Below are positions 9,763 to 18,721 of a stretch of DNA of 64,000 bases, one piece after another. Within the stretch, counting starts at the first letter, position 1. Each line of letters opens with the position of its first letter. Both the position numbers and the translations under genes were made by a program. Origin of the DNA: Allobosea sp. OK403 (GTDB taxonomy: Bacteria > Pseudomonadota > Alphaproteobacteria > Rhizobiales > Beijerinckiaceae); NCBI RefSeq assembly GCF_900113835.1, contig NZ_FOQV01000003.1, forward strand, positions 248,001-312,000. The letters run 5' to 3'. Below the pieces are notes generated by a model, which saw only the letters and a list, made by a program, of their open reading frames with translations, made no database searches and was not told the origin of the DNA.

Positions 9763-10704
9763 ATGATGAACCTGTTCGAGATGATGCAGCAGGCCCAGAA
9801 CGGGCAGGCCATGCAGAACATCGCCCGGCAATACGGGCTCAGCCAGCAGCAGACACAGTCGGCGATCGAGGCCTTGCTGCCCGCCTTCTCGATGGGGCTG
9901 CAGCGCCAGACGCAGAATCCCCAGGCCTTCGGGAACCTCGCGCAGATGATGACCGCGACGCCTTTCGGCCAGATGTTCGAGACCGGCGGCGGCGCCATTC
10001 CCGCCCATGCCCAGACGATGGGCAATGATGTGCTGAGCCAGCTCTTCGGCTCCAAGGAGATCAGCAGCGCCGTCGCGGCGCAAGCGGCCGCGACGAGCGG
10101 CGTCGGCCAGGCCATCCTCAAGCAGATGCTGCCGGTGATCGCCTCCATGGTGATGGGCGGGCTGTTCAAATCGGCGAACAATCAGGGCCTCGGCGGCATC
10201 CTTGGACAATTCACCGAGATGATGCGCGGGCAGATGCCCGGCCAGCAGCCGACATCGCCCCAAGCGCAAGCCCCCGCCAACCCGCTCGACACCATCCTCG
10301 GCGGGCTGTTCGGCAATGGCCAAGCACCGACGGGCCAAGCACCGACGGGCCAGCCCCAGGCCGGCCCCTTCGGCGGCGGGCAGATGCCGGGCGGCCAGGC
10401 GAGCGGCAACCCGCTCAACCCGCTGGACGGCGGCCTGCTCGGCCAGATCCTGACCGGCATGCTGGGCGGCGCGCAGCAGCCGAATGCCCAGCCCGCGCCG
10501 GCCCCCACGAGCCGCAATGCTCAAGCCCAGCCGCAGGAGCAGCCCGACGACGCGCCGCCGCCCTCCTCGGCAACCGGACCAGGCTCGATCGGGCTCGATG
10601 CGCTCAACCAGATGTTCGAGCATGGCCGGCAGGTGCAGGACAGCCATCAGGACGCGCTGAAATCGATCTTCGACGGCATGTTCGGCGGTCCGGGCCGGCG
10701 CTGA
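9763..10704 (+). CDS. DUF937 domain-containing protein
   Basis: 313 aa. The start is set by GGAGG at 9752-9756. The N-terminal part (about residues 1-160) begins MMNLFEMMQQAQ and contains ARQYGLSQQQTQSAIEALLPAF, the pattern of DUF937 helical proteins, whose role is unknown. The C-terminal part is rich in Gly, Gln and Pro and looks disordered. It includes a direct duplication encoding GQAPT twice (around 10319-10348). A final acidic/helical segment follows. No signal peptide is visible. It follows the MATE gene by 52 bp. Confidence 0.8.
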   Translation: MMNLFEMMQQAQNGQAMQNIARQYGLSQQQTQSAIEALLPAFSMGLQRQTQNPQAFGNLAQMMTATPFGQMFETGGGAIPAHAQTMGNDVLSQLFGSKEISSAVAAQAAATSGVGQAILKQMLPVIASMVMGGLFKSANNQGLGGILGQFTEMMRGQMPGQQPTSPQAQAPANPLDTILGGLFGNGQAPTGQAPTGQPQAGPFGGGQMPGGQASGNPLNPLDGGLLGQILTGMLGGAQQPNAQPAPAPTSRNAQAQPQEQPDDAPPPSSATGPGSIGLDALNQMFEHGRQVQDSHQDALKSIFDGMFGGPGRR

Positions 10705-10974
10705 AAAGGAGAGCGGGCGCCGAAGCAACAAGCGCTCGCTCGCTCCAGAGTTACCACGCGCTCGCCACCTGTTGGATCCCGGGAATTGCCCTTGCTTTGA
10801 CGGCTGCTCCCGGCGATCCGTTACGGAGCGCGTGATTCCGGTCGCGACGCTCAGCACCTGATCGGATGGCCTCCCAAAGGGGGCATGGATGCTCTCAGGT
10901 CGCCCGACACTGCAATTCGTTTTGTCCCGAAGATCAATTGCGGGCCGTCCGGCCCGCTCCAATGGAATTGACCA

Positions 10975-11490
10975 ATGCCTGCGCCTAAATCTCTCCGTCG
11001 CGGTCTTTTCACGGCCTGTGCAACGATCGCTGTGCTGCAGGCCGGCAGCACCATGGCGGTTGCCGCCAATTCGACATTCTATGACGCAGCCCTGTGCAAG
11101 CCGCCTTATTCCCTGGCGTCGTCGACCGCGATCTATGAGGCTGCTGAAAAGCTTGCCAAGCCTGATACGTCGTCAATGGGGGCCGCGATCTACAAGATCC
11201 CGCAGATCGGTCGCGACGGCTTTGAAAGCGATGAGGTGTTTTTCGCCAATGGCGCTGTCGGCGTCCTGATCAAGGGCCTCCAGGCCGATGCGCTCGCCGC
11301 CAAATACAAGCTGAAGCGCGAGACATCGGATCTGCTCGGCACATCCAGCAAGGGCTATGCGCGGCCGCTTGCGAAGAAGCTGCAGCCCCCGGCGGGCCTT
11401 GCCGGCCCGGGCAAGGTCTCCATCGTGGTACGCGAGAGCGACGCCCTGCCCGGCAAGACCTTGCTGGCCTGTGAATTTGTCGCGGATTGA
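10975..11490 (+). CDS. secreted hypothetical protein
   Basis: 171 aa. Residues 1-30 form a signal peptide with a basic start (KSLRRG), a hydrophobic core and an AVA-A cleavage-like end. The mature part is globular, of mixed composition, with two cysteines (ALCKPPY and LLACEFVAD) that could form a disulfide. I do not recognise the family. It is probably periplasmic. The 270 bp before it contain no gene I can support. It is convergent with the chemoreceptor gene downstream. Coding potential is supported by the signal peptide and normal codon use, while the ribosome site is weak. Confidence 0.68.
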   Translation: MPAPKSLRRGLFTACATIAVLQAGSTMAVAANSTFYDAALCKPPYSLASSTAIYEAAEKLAKPDTSSMGAAIYKIPQIGRDGFESDEVFFANGAVGVLIKGLQADALAAKYKLKRETSDLLGTSSKGYARPLAKKLQPPAGLAGPGKVSIVVRESDALPGKTLLACEFVAD

Positions 11491-11546
11491 TAGAGCAGGA
11501 TGGCTCTGGTGGCGGTTTCGCGCCGCTATCAAAAAGCTGATCTGCG

Positions 11547-13451
11547 TCAGGCAACGCGGCGCGACTGCCAGTTCGCGTCCTCGCGCGCCATACCCGCGGC
11601 GAGTTCGCGCAATCCTTGAGTATCGGCATTGGTGCGGAAACTCGCGACCAGCGCGTTGAGGCGCTGAATCTGGTCCGACAAGGCCGTGGCCGAGGCCGCG
11701 CTCTCTTCGGCGAGCGCCGCATTCTGCTGGGTCATCTCATCCATATGCGCCACGGTCTGGCTCATCTCGTCGATGCCATTGGCCTGTTCGGCGGAAGCGG
11801 CCGAGATGTCGGAGACGGTGGCGGACACCTTGCGCGAAGCCTCGACGATGCGCTCCAGCACCTCGCCGGCGGAGCGGACGAGGCCAACGCCCTGCGCGAC
11901 CTCAGCGCCCGATTCGGTGATCAGGGCGGTGATGTCCTTGGCCGCAGCCCCCGAGCGCTGCGCCAGGGTGCGGACCTCGGAGGCGACGACCGCAAAGCCC
12001 TTGCCGGCATCGCCGGCGCGGGCGGCCTCGACCGCCGCATTGAGCGCCAGCAGATTGGTCTGGAAAGCGATCTCGTCGATGACGGTGGTGATGTCGGAGA
12101 TCTTGCGGGAGGCGGCCTCGATCCGGGCCATCGCATCGACGGCCTCGCCGACGATCGCCCCGCCCTTGCGCGCCACGTCCATCGCCTCATCGGCGAGCGC
12201 AACAGCCTGCCTGGAGGCCGTGGCCGCGGCCTTCACCGAGGCTGCGAGTTCCTCCGTGGTGGCCGCCGTCTCCTCGAGCGACGAGGCCTGTTCTTCCGTC
12301 CGCTTCGACAGATCGTCGGCCCCCATATTGATCTCGCGCGCCGCATTGCCGACATCGCCAGACGTCGCCTGGATCGTCCTGATCGTCTCGGATAGATGGC
12401 CAACGGCGAGGTTGAAGTCGTCGCGCAATTTCTCGTATTCAGCCGCCACATCGGCGTCGATGCGATAGGTCAGATCGCCCTGCGAAAGCAGATCGAGCCC
12501 GTTCGCCAGCAGATCCATGACCTGCCGCTGCTCTGCTGCCAGCCGCTCCTGTTCCCGCGCATGCCCGGCCCGCTCCTGCTCGATCGCCAGGCGCTGCGCA
12601 TCCGAGGCTTCGCGACCTTCCGCAGTCTCAGTCTCGAGGCGCTGGACCGCCAGGCCATTGTCCTTGAAGATCTGGACGGCGCGCGCCATCGCGCCGATCT
12701 CGTCCTTGCGGGTCTGGCCGTCGATGGCGATCTGGTAGTCGCCGTCGGCGAGGTCGCCCATGCGCTGCTTCAGCAGGTCAAGCGGCCGCGTGATCGAGTG
12801 ACGCACCAGCACCATGGCTCCAATCAGGCCAAGCAGCATGCCGAGCGCGGACAATGCGAGCACCAGCTGATTGAGCGTCCGGGCCTCGGCGTCGAGCTGG
12901 CCGGAGGTCGCTTCCGTATCGGCCTTGACGCTGTCGTTCAGCGCGTCCGCCTGCGCCACGATTTCGCTGATCATCTTGTCGAGCTGCGACATCACGGACA
13001 GGGCCGCGAGATCCTCATCGCGCGCCGCCATGGCGACGACATCATCGACCTGCGCCTTCAACGCCATGAAGTTTCGCGCCAACGCGTCGAACTCCGCAGC
13101 CTTCTGCGGGAAGCTGATCTTCGCATCGGTCAAACGGGCGAGCGCGCGATCATAGGATTTGCGCACGTCCTCGATCGCGGTGGTGTTCTGCTTCATGTAG
13201 TCGGGATAGGCGATCGACTTGTAGAGATCGCGCGAGATGTCGCTCATCGCGCGGGTGGCGCGGGCTGCATCGAGGATCGCGGTCGCGCGCTGGGAAATCA
13301 GGTCGGAATAGGTCTTCTGGATCCGGCCATATTCGCGACCGCCATAAATGGCGGTGGCCAGGCTGATCGCCCCGATGATGATCAGGGGGATGGCGATTTT
13401 CGTCCGAATGGCCAGATCCTGAAGGCGCAACGAAAATCGCATGTCCGACAT
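11547..13451 (-). CDS. methyl-accepting chemotaxis protein (four-helix-bundle sensor)
   Basis: 634 aa from the ATG at 13449-13451; another ATG lies nine bases further in. A transmembrane helix near the N-terminus is followed by a helical periplasmic region of about 150 residues resembling the 4HB_MCP ligand domain, then a second helix ([20 protein letters not shown]) and a HAMP domain. A further HAMP-like segment precedes the signalling domain, whose hairpin tip is the invariant [20 protein letters not shown]. The flanking helices carry adaptation-type Glu/Gln pairs. The C-terminus ends NWQSRRVA, without a CheR-docking pentapeptide. The ligand is unknown. No che operon is adjacent. Confidence 0.93.
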   Translation of the reverse strand: MSDMRFSLRLQDLAIRTKIAIPLIIIGAISLATAIYGGREYGRIQKTYSDLISQRATAILDAARATRAMSDISRDLYKSIAYPDYMKQNTTAIEDVRKSYDRALARLTDAKISFPQKAAEFDALARNFMALKAQVDDVVAMAARDEDLAALSVMSQLDKMISEIVAQADALNDSVKADTEATSGQLDAEARTLNQLVLALSALGMLLGLIGAMVLVRHSITRPLDLLKQRMGDLADGDYQIAIDGQTRKDEIGAMARAVQIFKDNGLAVQRLETETAEGREASDAQRLAIEQERAGHAREQERLAAEQRQVMDLLANGLDLLSQGDLTYRIDADVAAEYEKLRDDFNLAVGHLSETIRTIQATSGDVGNAAREINMGADDLSKRTEEQASSLEETAATTEELAASVKAAATASRQAVALADEAMDVARKGGAIVGEAVDAMARIEAASRKISDITTVIDEIAFQTNLLALNAAVEAARAGDAGKGFAVVASEVRTLAQRSGAAAKDITALITESGAEVAQGVGLVRSAGEVLERIVEASRKVSATVSDISAASAEQANGIDEMSQTVAHMDEMTQQNAALAEESAASATALSDQIQRLNALVASFRTNADTQGLRELAAGMAREDANWQSRRVA

Positions 13452-13653
13452 CCCCGCATCGCAACGATACGCGCTCTCCCGGCGCGGCATGGGCAGGAGG
13501 TTTTGCCGAGTTTGGTGAATTTTGAGTTAGGTTTAGCCTCGCGGCCGCGCAAAACCGCTCACATCAGCAAGAAATCCGTGAAACCAGGCAAGCATCGGCG
13601 ATACGCCCTGCCGCAACAGCAGCGACGAGGAGCAAGGCCGGGATGAAGCGGCG

Positions 13654-13708
13654 CTAGAGCCGGATCAATGCGAAAAACCGGCACCCACTTTTTCGCGCAA
13701 TGCTCTAG
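13654..13708. repeat. CTAG-bounded intergenic repeat, copy A
   Basis: 55 bp beginning CTAGAGC and ending GCTCTAG, with an inner dyad built on GCGAAAAA...TTTTTCGC around the core ACCGGCACCCACTT. The same architecture recurs in this window at 17067, 24861, 28424 and 37747, and in variant form at 18547, 19616, 33381 and 42871. Such mosaic repeats are known in Rhizobiales. No coding role is visible here. Confidence 0.85.
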
Positions 13709-13720
13709 CGGCGCAGGTAC

Positions 13721-13751
13721 AAAAAAGGGCGGAAGCACGAAGCCTCCGCCC
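13721..13751 (-). terminator. intrinsic terminator of the DUF1127 gene
   Basis: Read on the minus strand, a 7-bp stem GGGCGGA/TCCGCCC is followed directly by six T. It lies 25 bp past the stop codon of the DUF1127 gene, in the right orientation to end that transcript. Confidence 0.75.
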
Positions 13752-13775
13752 ACAGGAACGCGCAGCCCCAAGGGG

Positions 13776-14159
13776 TCAGGCGCTGCACGCAACCGCTTGC
13801 TTGGCGACTGGTTGCCTGGCGACCGGCCCGGCCTTCATGGCGGGAGCCTTCGCCTGAGCCTGCCGAACGCCTTCCGCGCGACGCGCCGAGGCGACGCCCG
13901 AACGCGCACCGGAGCGGGCGGCAAGAATGGTCGAGGGATCGTCGAGCCAGGAGGTGGCAAGTGCGCCTTCAACATCGGAGCGGACGAGGCCGATATCCTT
14001 GAGGCCGCGTTCGTCGAGCTCGGTCAAGCGCAGAACCTCGCGGCGATGGATGATCGCTTTCGTGAGCGACGTTACGCCGGCAAACCCTCGCGCACCGATG
14101 CGCGTGACGACACCCAAAACGGACGCGAACGGCTTCGTGGCAATGGTCATGATCAGCAT
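13776..14159 (-). CDS. DUF1127-containing small basic protein
   Basis: 127 aa. A strong AGGAGG box (14165-14170 on the other strand) sits five bases from the ATG. The middle holds the DUF1127 pattern: HRREVLRLTELDERGLKDIGLVRSDVEGAL. Short DUF1127 proteins bind RNA or act in phosphate and stress responses in other alphaproteobacteria. This one is longer, with a hydrophobic N-terminal segment and an Ala/Lys/Arg-rich tail ending in CSA. It is divergent from a LysR regulator, which may control it, and has its own terminator. Confidence 0.8.
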   Translation of the reverse strand: MLIMTIATKPFASVLGVVTRIGARGFAGVTSLTKAIIHRREVLRLTELDERGLKDIGLVRSDVEGALATSWLDDPSTILAARSGARSGVASARRAEGVRQAQAKAPAMKAGPVARQPVAKQAVACSA

Positions 14160-14237
14160 AACGACCTCCTAAGGGTCCAAACGACGGGTATTCCCAGACC
14201 CCACCCGGACGCACCGCTGGCAAGACCTCGAAACTGA

Positions 14238-14283
14238 CCAAACGATAGCTTTCCGCTGGTCATAAGCCAAACGAATGCTTATG
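14238..14283. promoter_or_regulatory. candidate LysR operator region
   Basis: Between the DUF1127 and lysR genes there is a direct repeat (CCAAACGATAGCTT at 14238 and CCAAACGAATGCTT at 14267). Overlapping the second copy is a dyad, CATAAGC (14261-14267) and GCTTATG (14277-14283), with a 9-base spacer. This fits the interrupted-dyad sites bound by LysR proteins near their own promoters. Assignment to this regulator is inference from position. Confidence 0.5.
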
Positions 14284-14327
14284 ATGCTTCACAGCACGGA
14301 TATTGATGATCCAGTTTGGGGGCCGCC

Positions 14328-15209
14328 ATGGCGCATGTTCTCGACGCCGACCAGCTCAAGACCTTCGTCGCCATCGCCGATACAGGCTCCTTCACCCGCG
14401 CCGCCGAGATCGTATTCAAGACGCAATCGGCCGTCTCCATGCAGATGAAGCGGCTCGAGGAGCGCGTCGGCCGGCCGCTCTTCGGGCGCGACGGCCGCCA
14501 TGCCAAGCTGACCGAGGATGGCGAGCGCCTGCTCGACTACGCCCGCAGGATCGTGCGGCTGAACCTCGAATGCGTCGCGAGCTTTACCGATGCCGACCTC
14601 AAGGGCCGCATCCGGCTCGGCGTGCCCGACGACTATGCCGACCGCTATTTGCCCGAGATTCTCGCCCGCTTCGCCCGCTCCAACCCGCGCGCCGAGGTCA
14701 CCGTCGTCTGCGAGCCGACGCCGATGCTGGCCGATAGGATCGCCACCGGCGACATCGACCTCGCCATCATCACCCATGTCGAGAGTCGCGGCCAGGGCGA
14801 GATCATCCGCATCGAGCCGCTGCTCTGGGTAACCTCGGCGCGCCATGGCGTGCATGAGGAGGATCCGCTGCCGCTGGCGCTCGGCCGCCCGACCTGCAAC
14901 TGGCGGCAGGCCGCCGTCGAGGCGCTGGAGACCAAGGGGCGGCGCTTCCGTGTGCTTTATGCGAGCTGGAATTCGACGGCAGTGGGCGCGGCGGTGGTCG
15001 CAGGGCTCGCCGTCTCGGTCCTGCCGGAAAGCGCGGTCCGGCCCGGCATGCGTATCCTGGGACCGACGGATGGCTATGCGACGCTGCCATCCTGCAAGAT
15101 CGGTCTGCTGCGCACGCGCTTTGACCCTTCGGTCCTGTCCAATGCGCTGGCTGAGCACATCATCCAGAGCCTCGACAATCTGCAGAGCTTCAAGACCGCG
15201 GCGGAATAA
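14328..15209 (+). CDS. LysR-family transcriptional regulator
   Basis: 293 aa from the ATG at 14328. An in-frame TTG 12 bases earlier is less likely. The N-terminal helix-turn-helix is typical: FVAIADTGSFTRAAEIVFKTQSAVSMQMKRLEE interrupted only by family-standard residues, then RPLFGRDGRHAKLTEDG. The rest is a periplasmic-binding-protein-like effector domain with the conserved LGVPDDYADRYLPEIL segment. The effector is unknown. It is divergent from the DUF1127 gene, with a plausible dyad between them. Confidence 0.93.
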   Translation: MAHVLDADQLKTFVAIADTGSFTRAAEIVFKTQSAVSMQMKRLEERVGRPLFGRDGRHAKLTEDGERLLDYARRIVRLNLECVASFTDADLKGRIRLGVPDDYADRYLPEILARFARSNPRAEVTVVCEPTPMLADRIATGDIDLAIITHVESRGQGEIIRIEPLLWVTSARHGVHEEDPLPLALGRPTCNWRQAAVEALETKGRRFRVLYASWNSTAVGAAVVAGLAVSVLPESAVRPGMRILGPTDGYATLPSCKIGLLRTRFDPSVLSNALAEHIIQSLDNLQSFKTAAE

Positions 15210-15249
15210 GGGATGGCAATAGCGCCGGACAAAGGCCGGACGCTGCGTT

Positions 15250-15426
15250 TCAGGGCCCCAAGCCGGCCGCCGCCTTCTGGAAGAAGCCCAGCACCGACTG
15301 ACCGATCTGCGTCGCCCAAACCACGATCGTGAGCGATATCAGGCTCACGACAAGGCCATATTCGATCGCCGTTGCGCCGCGCGCATCGCCAGCAAAGTCG
15401 GAAATGGCCATTCTGATCCGTTCCAT
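15250..15426 (-). CDS. Flp-type (type IVb) pilin
   Basis: 58 aa from the ATG at 15424-15426. An ATG 15 bases further in gives 53 aa, and a TTG at 15456 gives 68 aa. A short basic leader ends in GDARG, followed by ATAIEYGLV and a hydrophobic helix, the exact signature of Flp/Fap pilins cleaved by TadV/CpaA prepilin peptidase before that segment. Such pilins build thin adhesive Tad pili. No tad/cpa assembly gene is in the window, so this is an orphan pilin copy or relies on a locus elsewhere. Confidence 0.87.
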   Translation of the reverse strand: MERIRMAISDFAGDARGATAIEYGLVVSLISLTIVVWATQIGQSVLGFFQKAAAGLGP

Positions 15427-15492
15427 GTCTCGGAAATACCGAATAAATTCGGCCAAATCGTTAACATGACTGCCGAAACTGGCCGGAATGCC

Positions 15493-16872
15493 TTACAGCG
15501 CAAGCGCCGGGAACAGGGGCGCGATCTCGCCCGACCACTCACCCCCGAAGCGTGACGCGAGTTGCTGCGCAAGCGTGCGGTCCTGCGCGACGATCGCATC
15601 GAGCGGCGCGAGGAACCCCGTCTCGTCGCGCCCCGCGCCATCCAGCCGCGCCCTCCGGGCGAGGCCGCCGCGCGCCAGCGCCAGCACCTCCCGCGCCAGA
15701 TCGCGCAAACTGCGTTCGCCGATGCGGGCGGAGAGGCCGGCTTTCGGCACCGCATCGCGTAGCGCCTGGCGCTCCTCGGCGCTCCAGCCCTTGACCAGAT
15801 CCCAGGCCGCATCCAGCGCCACCTGGTCGTAGAGCAGGCCGACCCAGAAGGCCGGCAGGGCGTTCAGCATCTCGGGCGGCCCGGCATCGGCGCCGCGCAT
15901 CTCGAGGAAGCGCTTGAGCCTGACCTCGGGGAACAGCGTCGAGAGATGGTTCGCCCAGTCGGAGATCGTGGCGCGCTCACCCGGCAGCTGCGCAAGCTTG
16001 CCGGCAAGCAGGTCGCGGAAGGAGGCGCCGGCGACGTCGTGATAGACCGCGCCGCGCTTGACGAAATACATGGGAACGTCGAGCGCCCAGTCGACATAGC
16101 CCTCATAGGACATGCCCTCGTCAAAGGCGAAGGCAAGCATGCCGGAGCGCGCCTTGTCGGTATCGAGCCAGATTTCCGAACGCACCGACTGGAGGCCGTT
16201 GAGCTTGCCCTCGGTGAACGGCGAGGCCGCGAACAAGGCGGTGGCCAGTGGCTGCAGGGCGAGCGAGACCCTGAGCTTCCTGACCATGTCGGCCTCGGTC
16301 GCGAAATCGAGGTTCACCTGCACCGTGCAGGTGCGGAACATCATGTCGAGGCCGCGCGTGCCGACCTTGGGCATGTAGTTCGCCATGATCTTGTAGCGGC
16401 CCTTGGGCATCACCGGCGTCTGCGCGCGCGTCCAGAGCGGCGAGTGGCCGAGCGCGACGAAGCCGATGCCATGGGGCGCGGCGACCGCCTTGACGTCGGC
16501 GAGATGGTTGGCGAGTTCGTCGGCGGTATCGTGCAGCGTCTCGACCGGCGCGCCTGAGAGCTCGAACTGGCCGCCGGGCTCCAGCGAGATCGCGCCGCCG
16601 CCTTCGGGACCGGCAAGGCCGATGATGTGGCCGTCATCGACGATCGGCTCCCAGCCGAGCCTCTCCTGCATGCCTTCCAGCAGATGGCGGATGCCGCCCC
16701 GGCCATCGCGCCCCTCATAGGGCACGGGGGAGAGGTCATGCGCATAGAACGGGAACTTCTCGTGCTCCGTCCCCATCCTGAACGCGGAGGCCGGCTTCTC
16801 GCCAGCAGCGATCCAGGAAATCAATTCGTCCTTGGAACCGATCGGGGTCGAATCGGACACATCGCGAGCCAT
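15493..16872 (-). CDS. gshA: glutamate-cysteine ligase, plant/alphaproteobacterial type
   Basis: 459 aa. The start at 16872 has GGAG six bases upstream. It makes gamma-glutamylcysteine, the first step of glutathione synthesis, using ATP. Recognisable family pieces are FRMGTEHEKFPF near the N-terminus, LEPGGQFELSGAP, FRTCTVQVNLDF and the late EMRGADAGPP. The plant-type enzyme is about 450 residues and unrelated in length to enteric GshA. It is followed upstream by a second ligase gene on the same strand. Two GST genes in the window are potential glutathione users. Confidence 0.94.
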   Translation of the reverse strand: MARDVSDSTPIGSKDELISWIAAGEKPASAFRMGTEHEKFPFYAHDLSPVPYEGRDGRGGIRHLLEGMQERLGWEPIVDDGHIIGLAGPEGGGAISLEPGGQFELSGAPVETLHDTADELANHLADVKAVAAPHGIGFVALGHSPLWTRAQTPVMPKGRYKIMANYMPKVGTRGLDMMFRTCTVQVNLDFATEADMVRKLRVSLALQPLATALFAASPFTEGKLNGLQSVRSEIWLDTDKARSGMLAFAFDEGMSYEGYVDWALDVPMYFVKRGAVYHDVAGASFRDLLAGKLAQLPGERATISDWANHLSTLFPEVRLKRFLEMRGADAGPPEMLNALPAFWVGLLYDQVALDAAWDLVKGWSAEERQALRDAVPKAGLSARIGERSLRDLAREVLALARGGLARRARLDGAGRDETGFLAPLDAIVAQDRTLAQQLASRFGGEWSGEIAPLFPALAL

Positions 16873-17066
16873 GGGCGCTCCGGCAGAGTAAGGCATGCAG
16901 CCATGCGGCCGCCCGCGCATTTCGGCGCGGCCGGATCAGGCTCGGGAGCGCCAGACATAGGCGAGCCTCAGGCGCTCGACAACGACCCCCGTCGCGCATT
17001 GATGCAAGAGTGATCCCCGCGCCAACGCAAGGCGGCGCGGCGCGCCCGGTCGTCGGCGGGCGTTCG

Positions 17067-17195
17067 CTAGAGCCGGATGGTTTCAGATGGGATCGCAAAG
17101 TGACCCCATCTGAAACCTGAATCCGTCTCTCATCCAAGAATTAGAGCAGGATTGACGCGAAAAACCGGCTCCCACTTTTTCGCATCCTGCTCTAG
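17067..17195. repeat. CTAG-bounded intergenic repeat, copy B (long form)
   Basis: 129 bp from CTAGAGC to GCTCTAG. It contains an extra perfect hairpin, GGTTTCAGATGGG (17079-17091) and its complement (17105-17117), followed by the common core CGAAAAACCGGCTCCCACTTTTTCGC. Its last CTAG supplies the TAG stop codon of the ybdK-like gene (17192-17194). The rest of the gap 16873-17066 shows nothing recognisable. Confidence 0.88.
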
Positions 17196-18364
17196 GCTGC
17201 GCCGCGCATGGCCGGCTGCCAGCCCGGCGAGAGGGCGACGCCGTCGAGACGGGTCTCGGAGGCCAGCCAATCGACCACGGCGGCAAGCCCGGCGGCCTGC
17301 CCTCCCGCCCTCCCCCGAGCCTCTTCGAAGACCGCGAGCTGGACATCGGCGCTGGTGCCGTTCGCCGCCAGCCTGCGGCAATATGCGAGCTCGGCCTTGC
17401 AGCCGAGCGCCGCAGCGTCATCGGCCAGCTCGCCGAGCAACTCGTCGATCAGGCTCGGCACGGAGCGCATGGTCCGGCTCTCCCCGCAGATCAGCCCGCC
17501 ATGGATGCCGTAGCGCTGCGCGCGCCAGATATTCTCCGCGGCAATCGCACGCGCCGCCGGCGTGAGCTCTGCATTCAGCCCGCGATGGCGCTGCAGATGG
17601 CGGATCAGGCAGCGATACAGCGCAGCGATGGCGAGCGTGTCATCAAGCCTCGTGCAGCTGTCGGCAATGCGCAGTTCGAGCGTCGGATGCGTGTCGGAGG
17701 GGCGGATCGCCCACCAGATATAGCTCGCATCCTTGATCGCGCCGGCTGCGACCAGGGTCTCGACATAGCTCCGGTAATCGGCCGCATCGGTGAAGAGCTC
17801 GGGCAGGCCGGTGCGCGGCAATTCGGCATAGGCCGAGAGCCTGTAACCCATCAGGCCAGTGCGCTGTCCCTGCCAGAAAGGCGACGAGGTTGACAGCGCC
17901 AGGAGCAGCGGCAGGAACGGTAGAATGCGCACCATCAGCCGGATGCGCTCGTCCTCGTCTTCGATCTCAACATGGATATGGAGGCCGCAGAGCTGGTTGC
18001 GGCTGCCGAGCATCTGCAGATCGCGCATGATCTGGTCGTAACGCGTGGCCTCTGTCGCGCGCTGGCGCGACCAGACGGCGCTGGGATGCGTGCCGCAGGC
18101 CAGCAGCAGCATCTCATGTTCGAGCGCGAGCCCCGCCAGCCCCTTCCGCAAGGTCGAGAGCGAATGCCGCGCCTGCGCCATCGATTCGCAGATCGGCGTT
18201 GCGACCTCGATCTGCGATTGCAGCATTTCACGCTGCACCTCGTCGGGAAAGGCGTCCTGGACCGCGGCGAAGAACTTGGGAGAAACCTTGCGGGCGATCC
18301 CGCGGCTGCCGGCATCGGACAGGAAATATTCTTCTTCGATGCCGAAGCGGTTGGCTTCGTTCAT
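17192..18364 (-). CDS. carboxylate-amine ligase, YbdK/GCS2 type
   Basis: 390 aa from the ATG at 18362-18364, which has GAGGAT upstream. Seven residues further out, another ATG is less likely. The start FGIEEEYFL, the middle CGLHIHVEIED and the C-terminal RYGIHGGLI match the YbdK family, with weak gamma-glutamyl-cysteine ligase activity known for E. coli YbdK. The true substrate is uncertain. It lies 319 bp upstream of gshA on the same strand. Its stop codon and final bases lie in a CTAG-bounded repeat, so the natural C-terminus may have been altered. Confidence 0.9.
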   Translation of the reverse strand: MNEANRFGIEEEYFLSDAGSRGIARKVSPKFFAAVQDAFPDEVQREMLQSQIEVATPICESMAQARHSLSTLRKGLAGLALEHEMLLLACGTHPSAVWSRQRATEATRYDQIMRDLQMLGSRNQLCGLHIHVEIEDEDERIRLMVRILPFLPLLLALSTSSPFWQGQRTGLMGYRLSAYAELPRTGLPELFTDAADYRSYVETLVAAGAIKDASYIWWAIRPSDTHPTLELRIADSCTRLDDTLAIAALYRCLIRHLQRHRGLNAELTPAARAIAAENIWRAQRYGIHGGLICGESRTMRSVPSLIDELLGELADDAAALGCKAELAYCRRLAANGTSADVQLAVFEEARGRAGGQAAGLAAVVDWLASETRLDGVALSPGWQPAMRGAA

Positions 18365-18546
18365 GGCGTCATCCTCGTCGGGCAAAGGGCTACAGGCCGT
18401 GCGGAGGGGTGGGCTTGCGCCATCGCGCCCCTCGGCAGGAATCGCGCCACAGCCTGGCTGCCAATGAGTCGAGAATACGGCTCCCTTCGCACAATCGCGA
18501 AAACGCCCGACACGCCCCGGCGTTCCCGACCGCCTGCAGCGCCAGG

Positions 18547-18600
18547 GCGTTTTCGAGCGAAGCGGGCACCGGTTCGCGTGAAGAAAGCGCGTTAAAACAG
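18547..18600 (+). repeat. GCGTTTTCGAGCGAAG-type repeat, copy C (left flank)
   Basis: The pattern GGGCGTTTTCGAGCGAAG, then a core CACCGGTTCGCGTGAAGAAA and CGCGTTAAAACA, nearly matches the left half of 37747-37852. It matches the reverse complement of 19616-19675. It lacks the CTAG end, which reads CCAGGGC here. It lies upstream of the epoxide-hydrolase-like gene, in inverted orientation to the downstream copy. Confidence 0.8.
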
Positions 18601-18612
18601 AGGACTAGCTGT

Positions 18613-18632
18613 GAACAATCAATTGGTTGTTC
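18613..18632. promoter_or_regulatory. 20-bp palindrome, possible operator
   Basis: GAACAA-T-CAATTG-G-TTGTTC is symmetric except for one base pair (T/G). It lies about 90 bp upstream of the hydrolase start at 18722. No regulator gene is adjacent, so any binding protein would be encoded elsewhere. Confidence 0.45.
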
Positions 18633-18721
18633 GTGCGGTGCGAGCGACAACCTGTCGAGGCTCCGCAGCTAGGTGTAAGCCTTCACCAGGCTGGGCGAGG
18701 GTGCGGAGAGCGAGAACTCGG

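Larger units (their letters stand above)
18365..18721. other. intergenic region before the epoxide-hydrolase-like gene
   Basis: 357 bp between divergent genes. The first 180 bp show no recognisable gene. The remainder holds a repeat copy (18547-18600) and a 20-bp near-perfect palindrome (18613-18632), listed separately. Codons upstream of 18722 stay open in the frame of the hydrolase, but they do not resemble its family and carry no good ribosome site. Confidence 0.6.
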
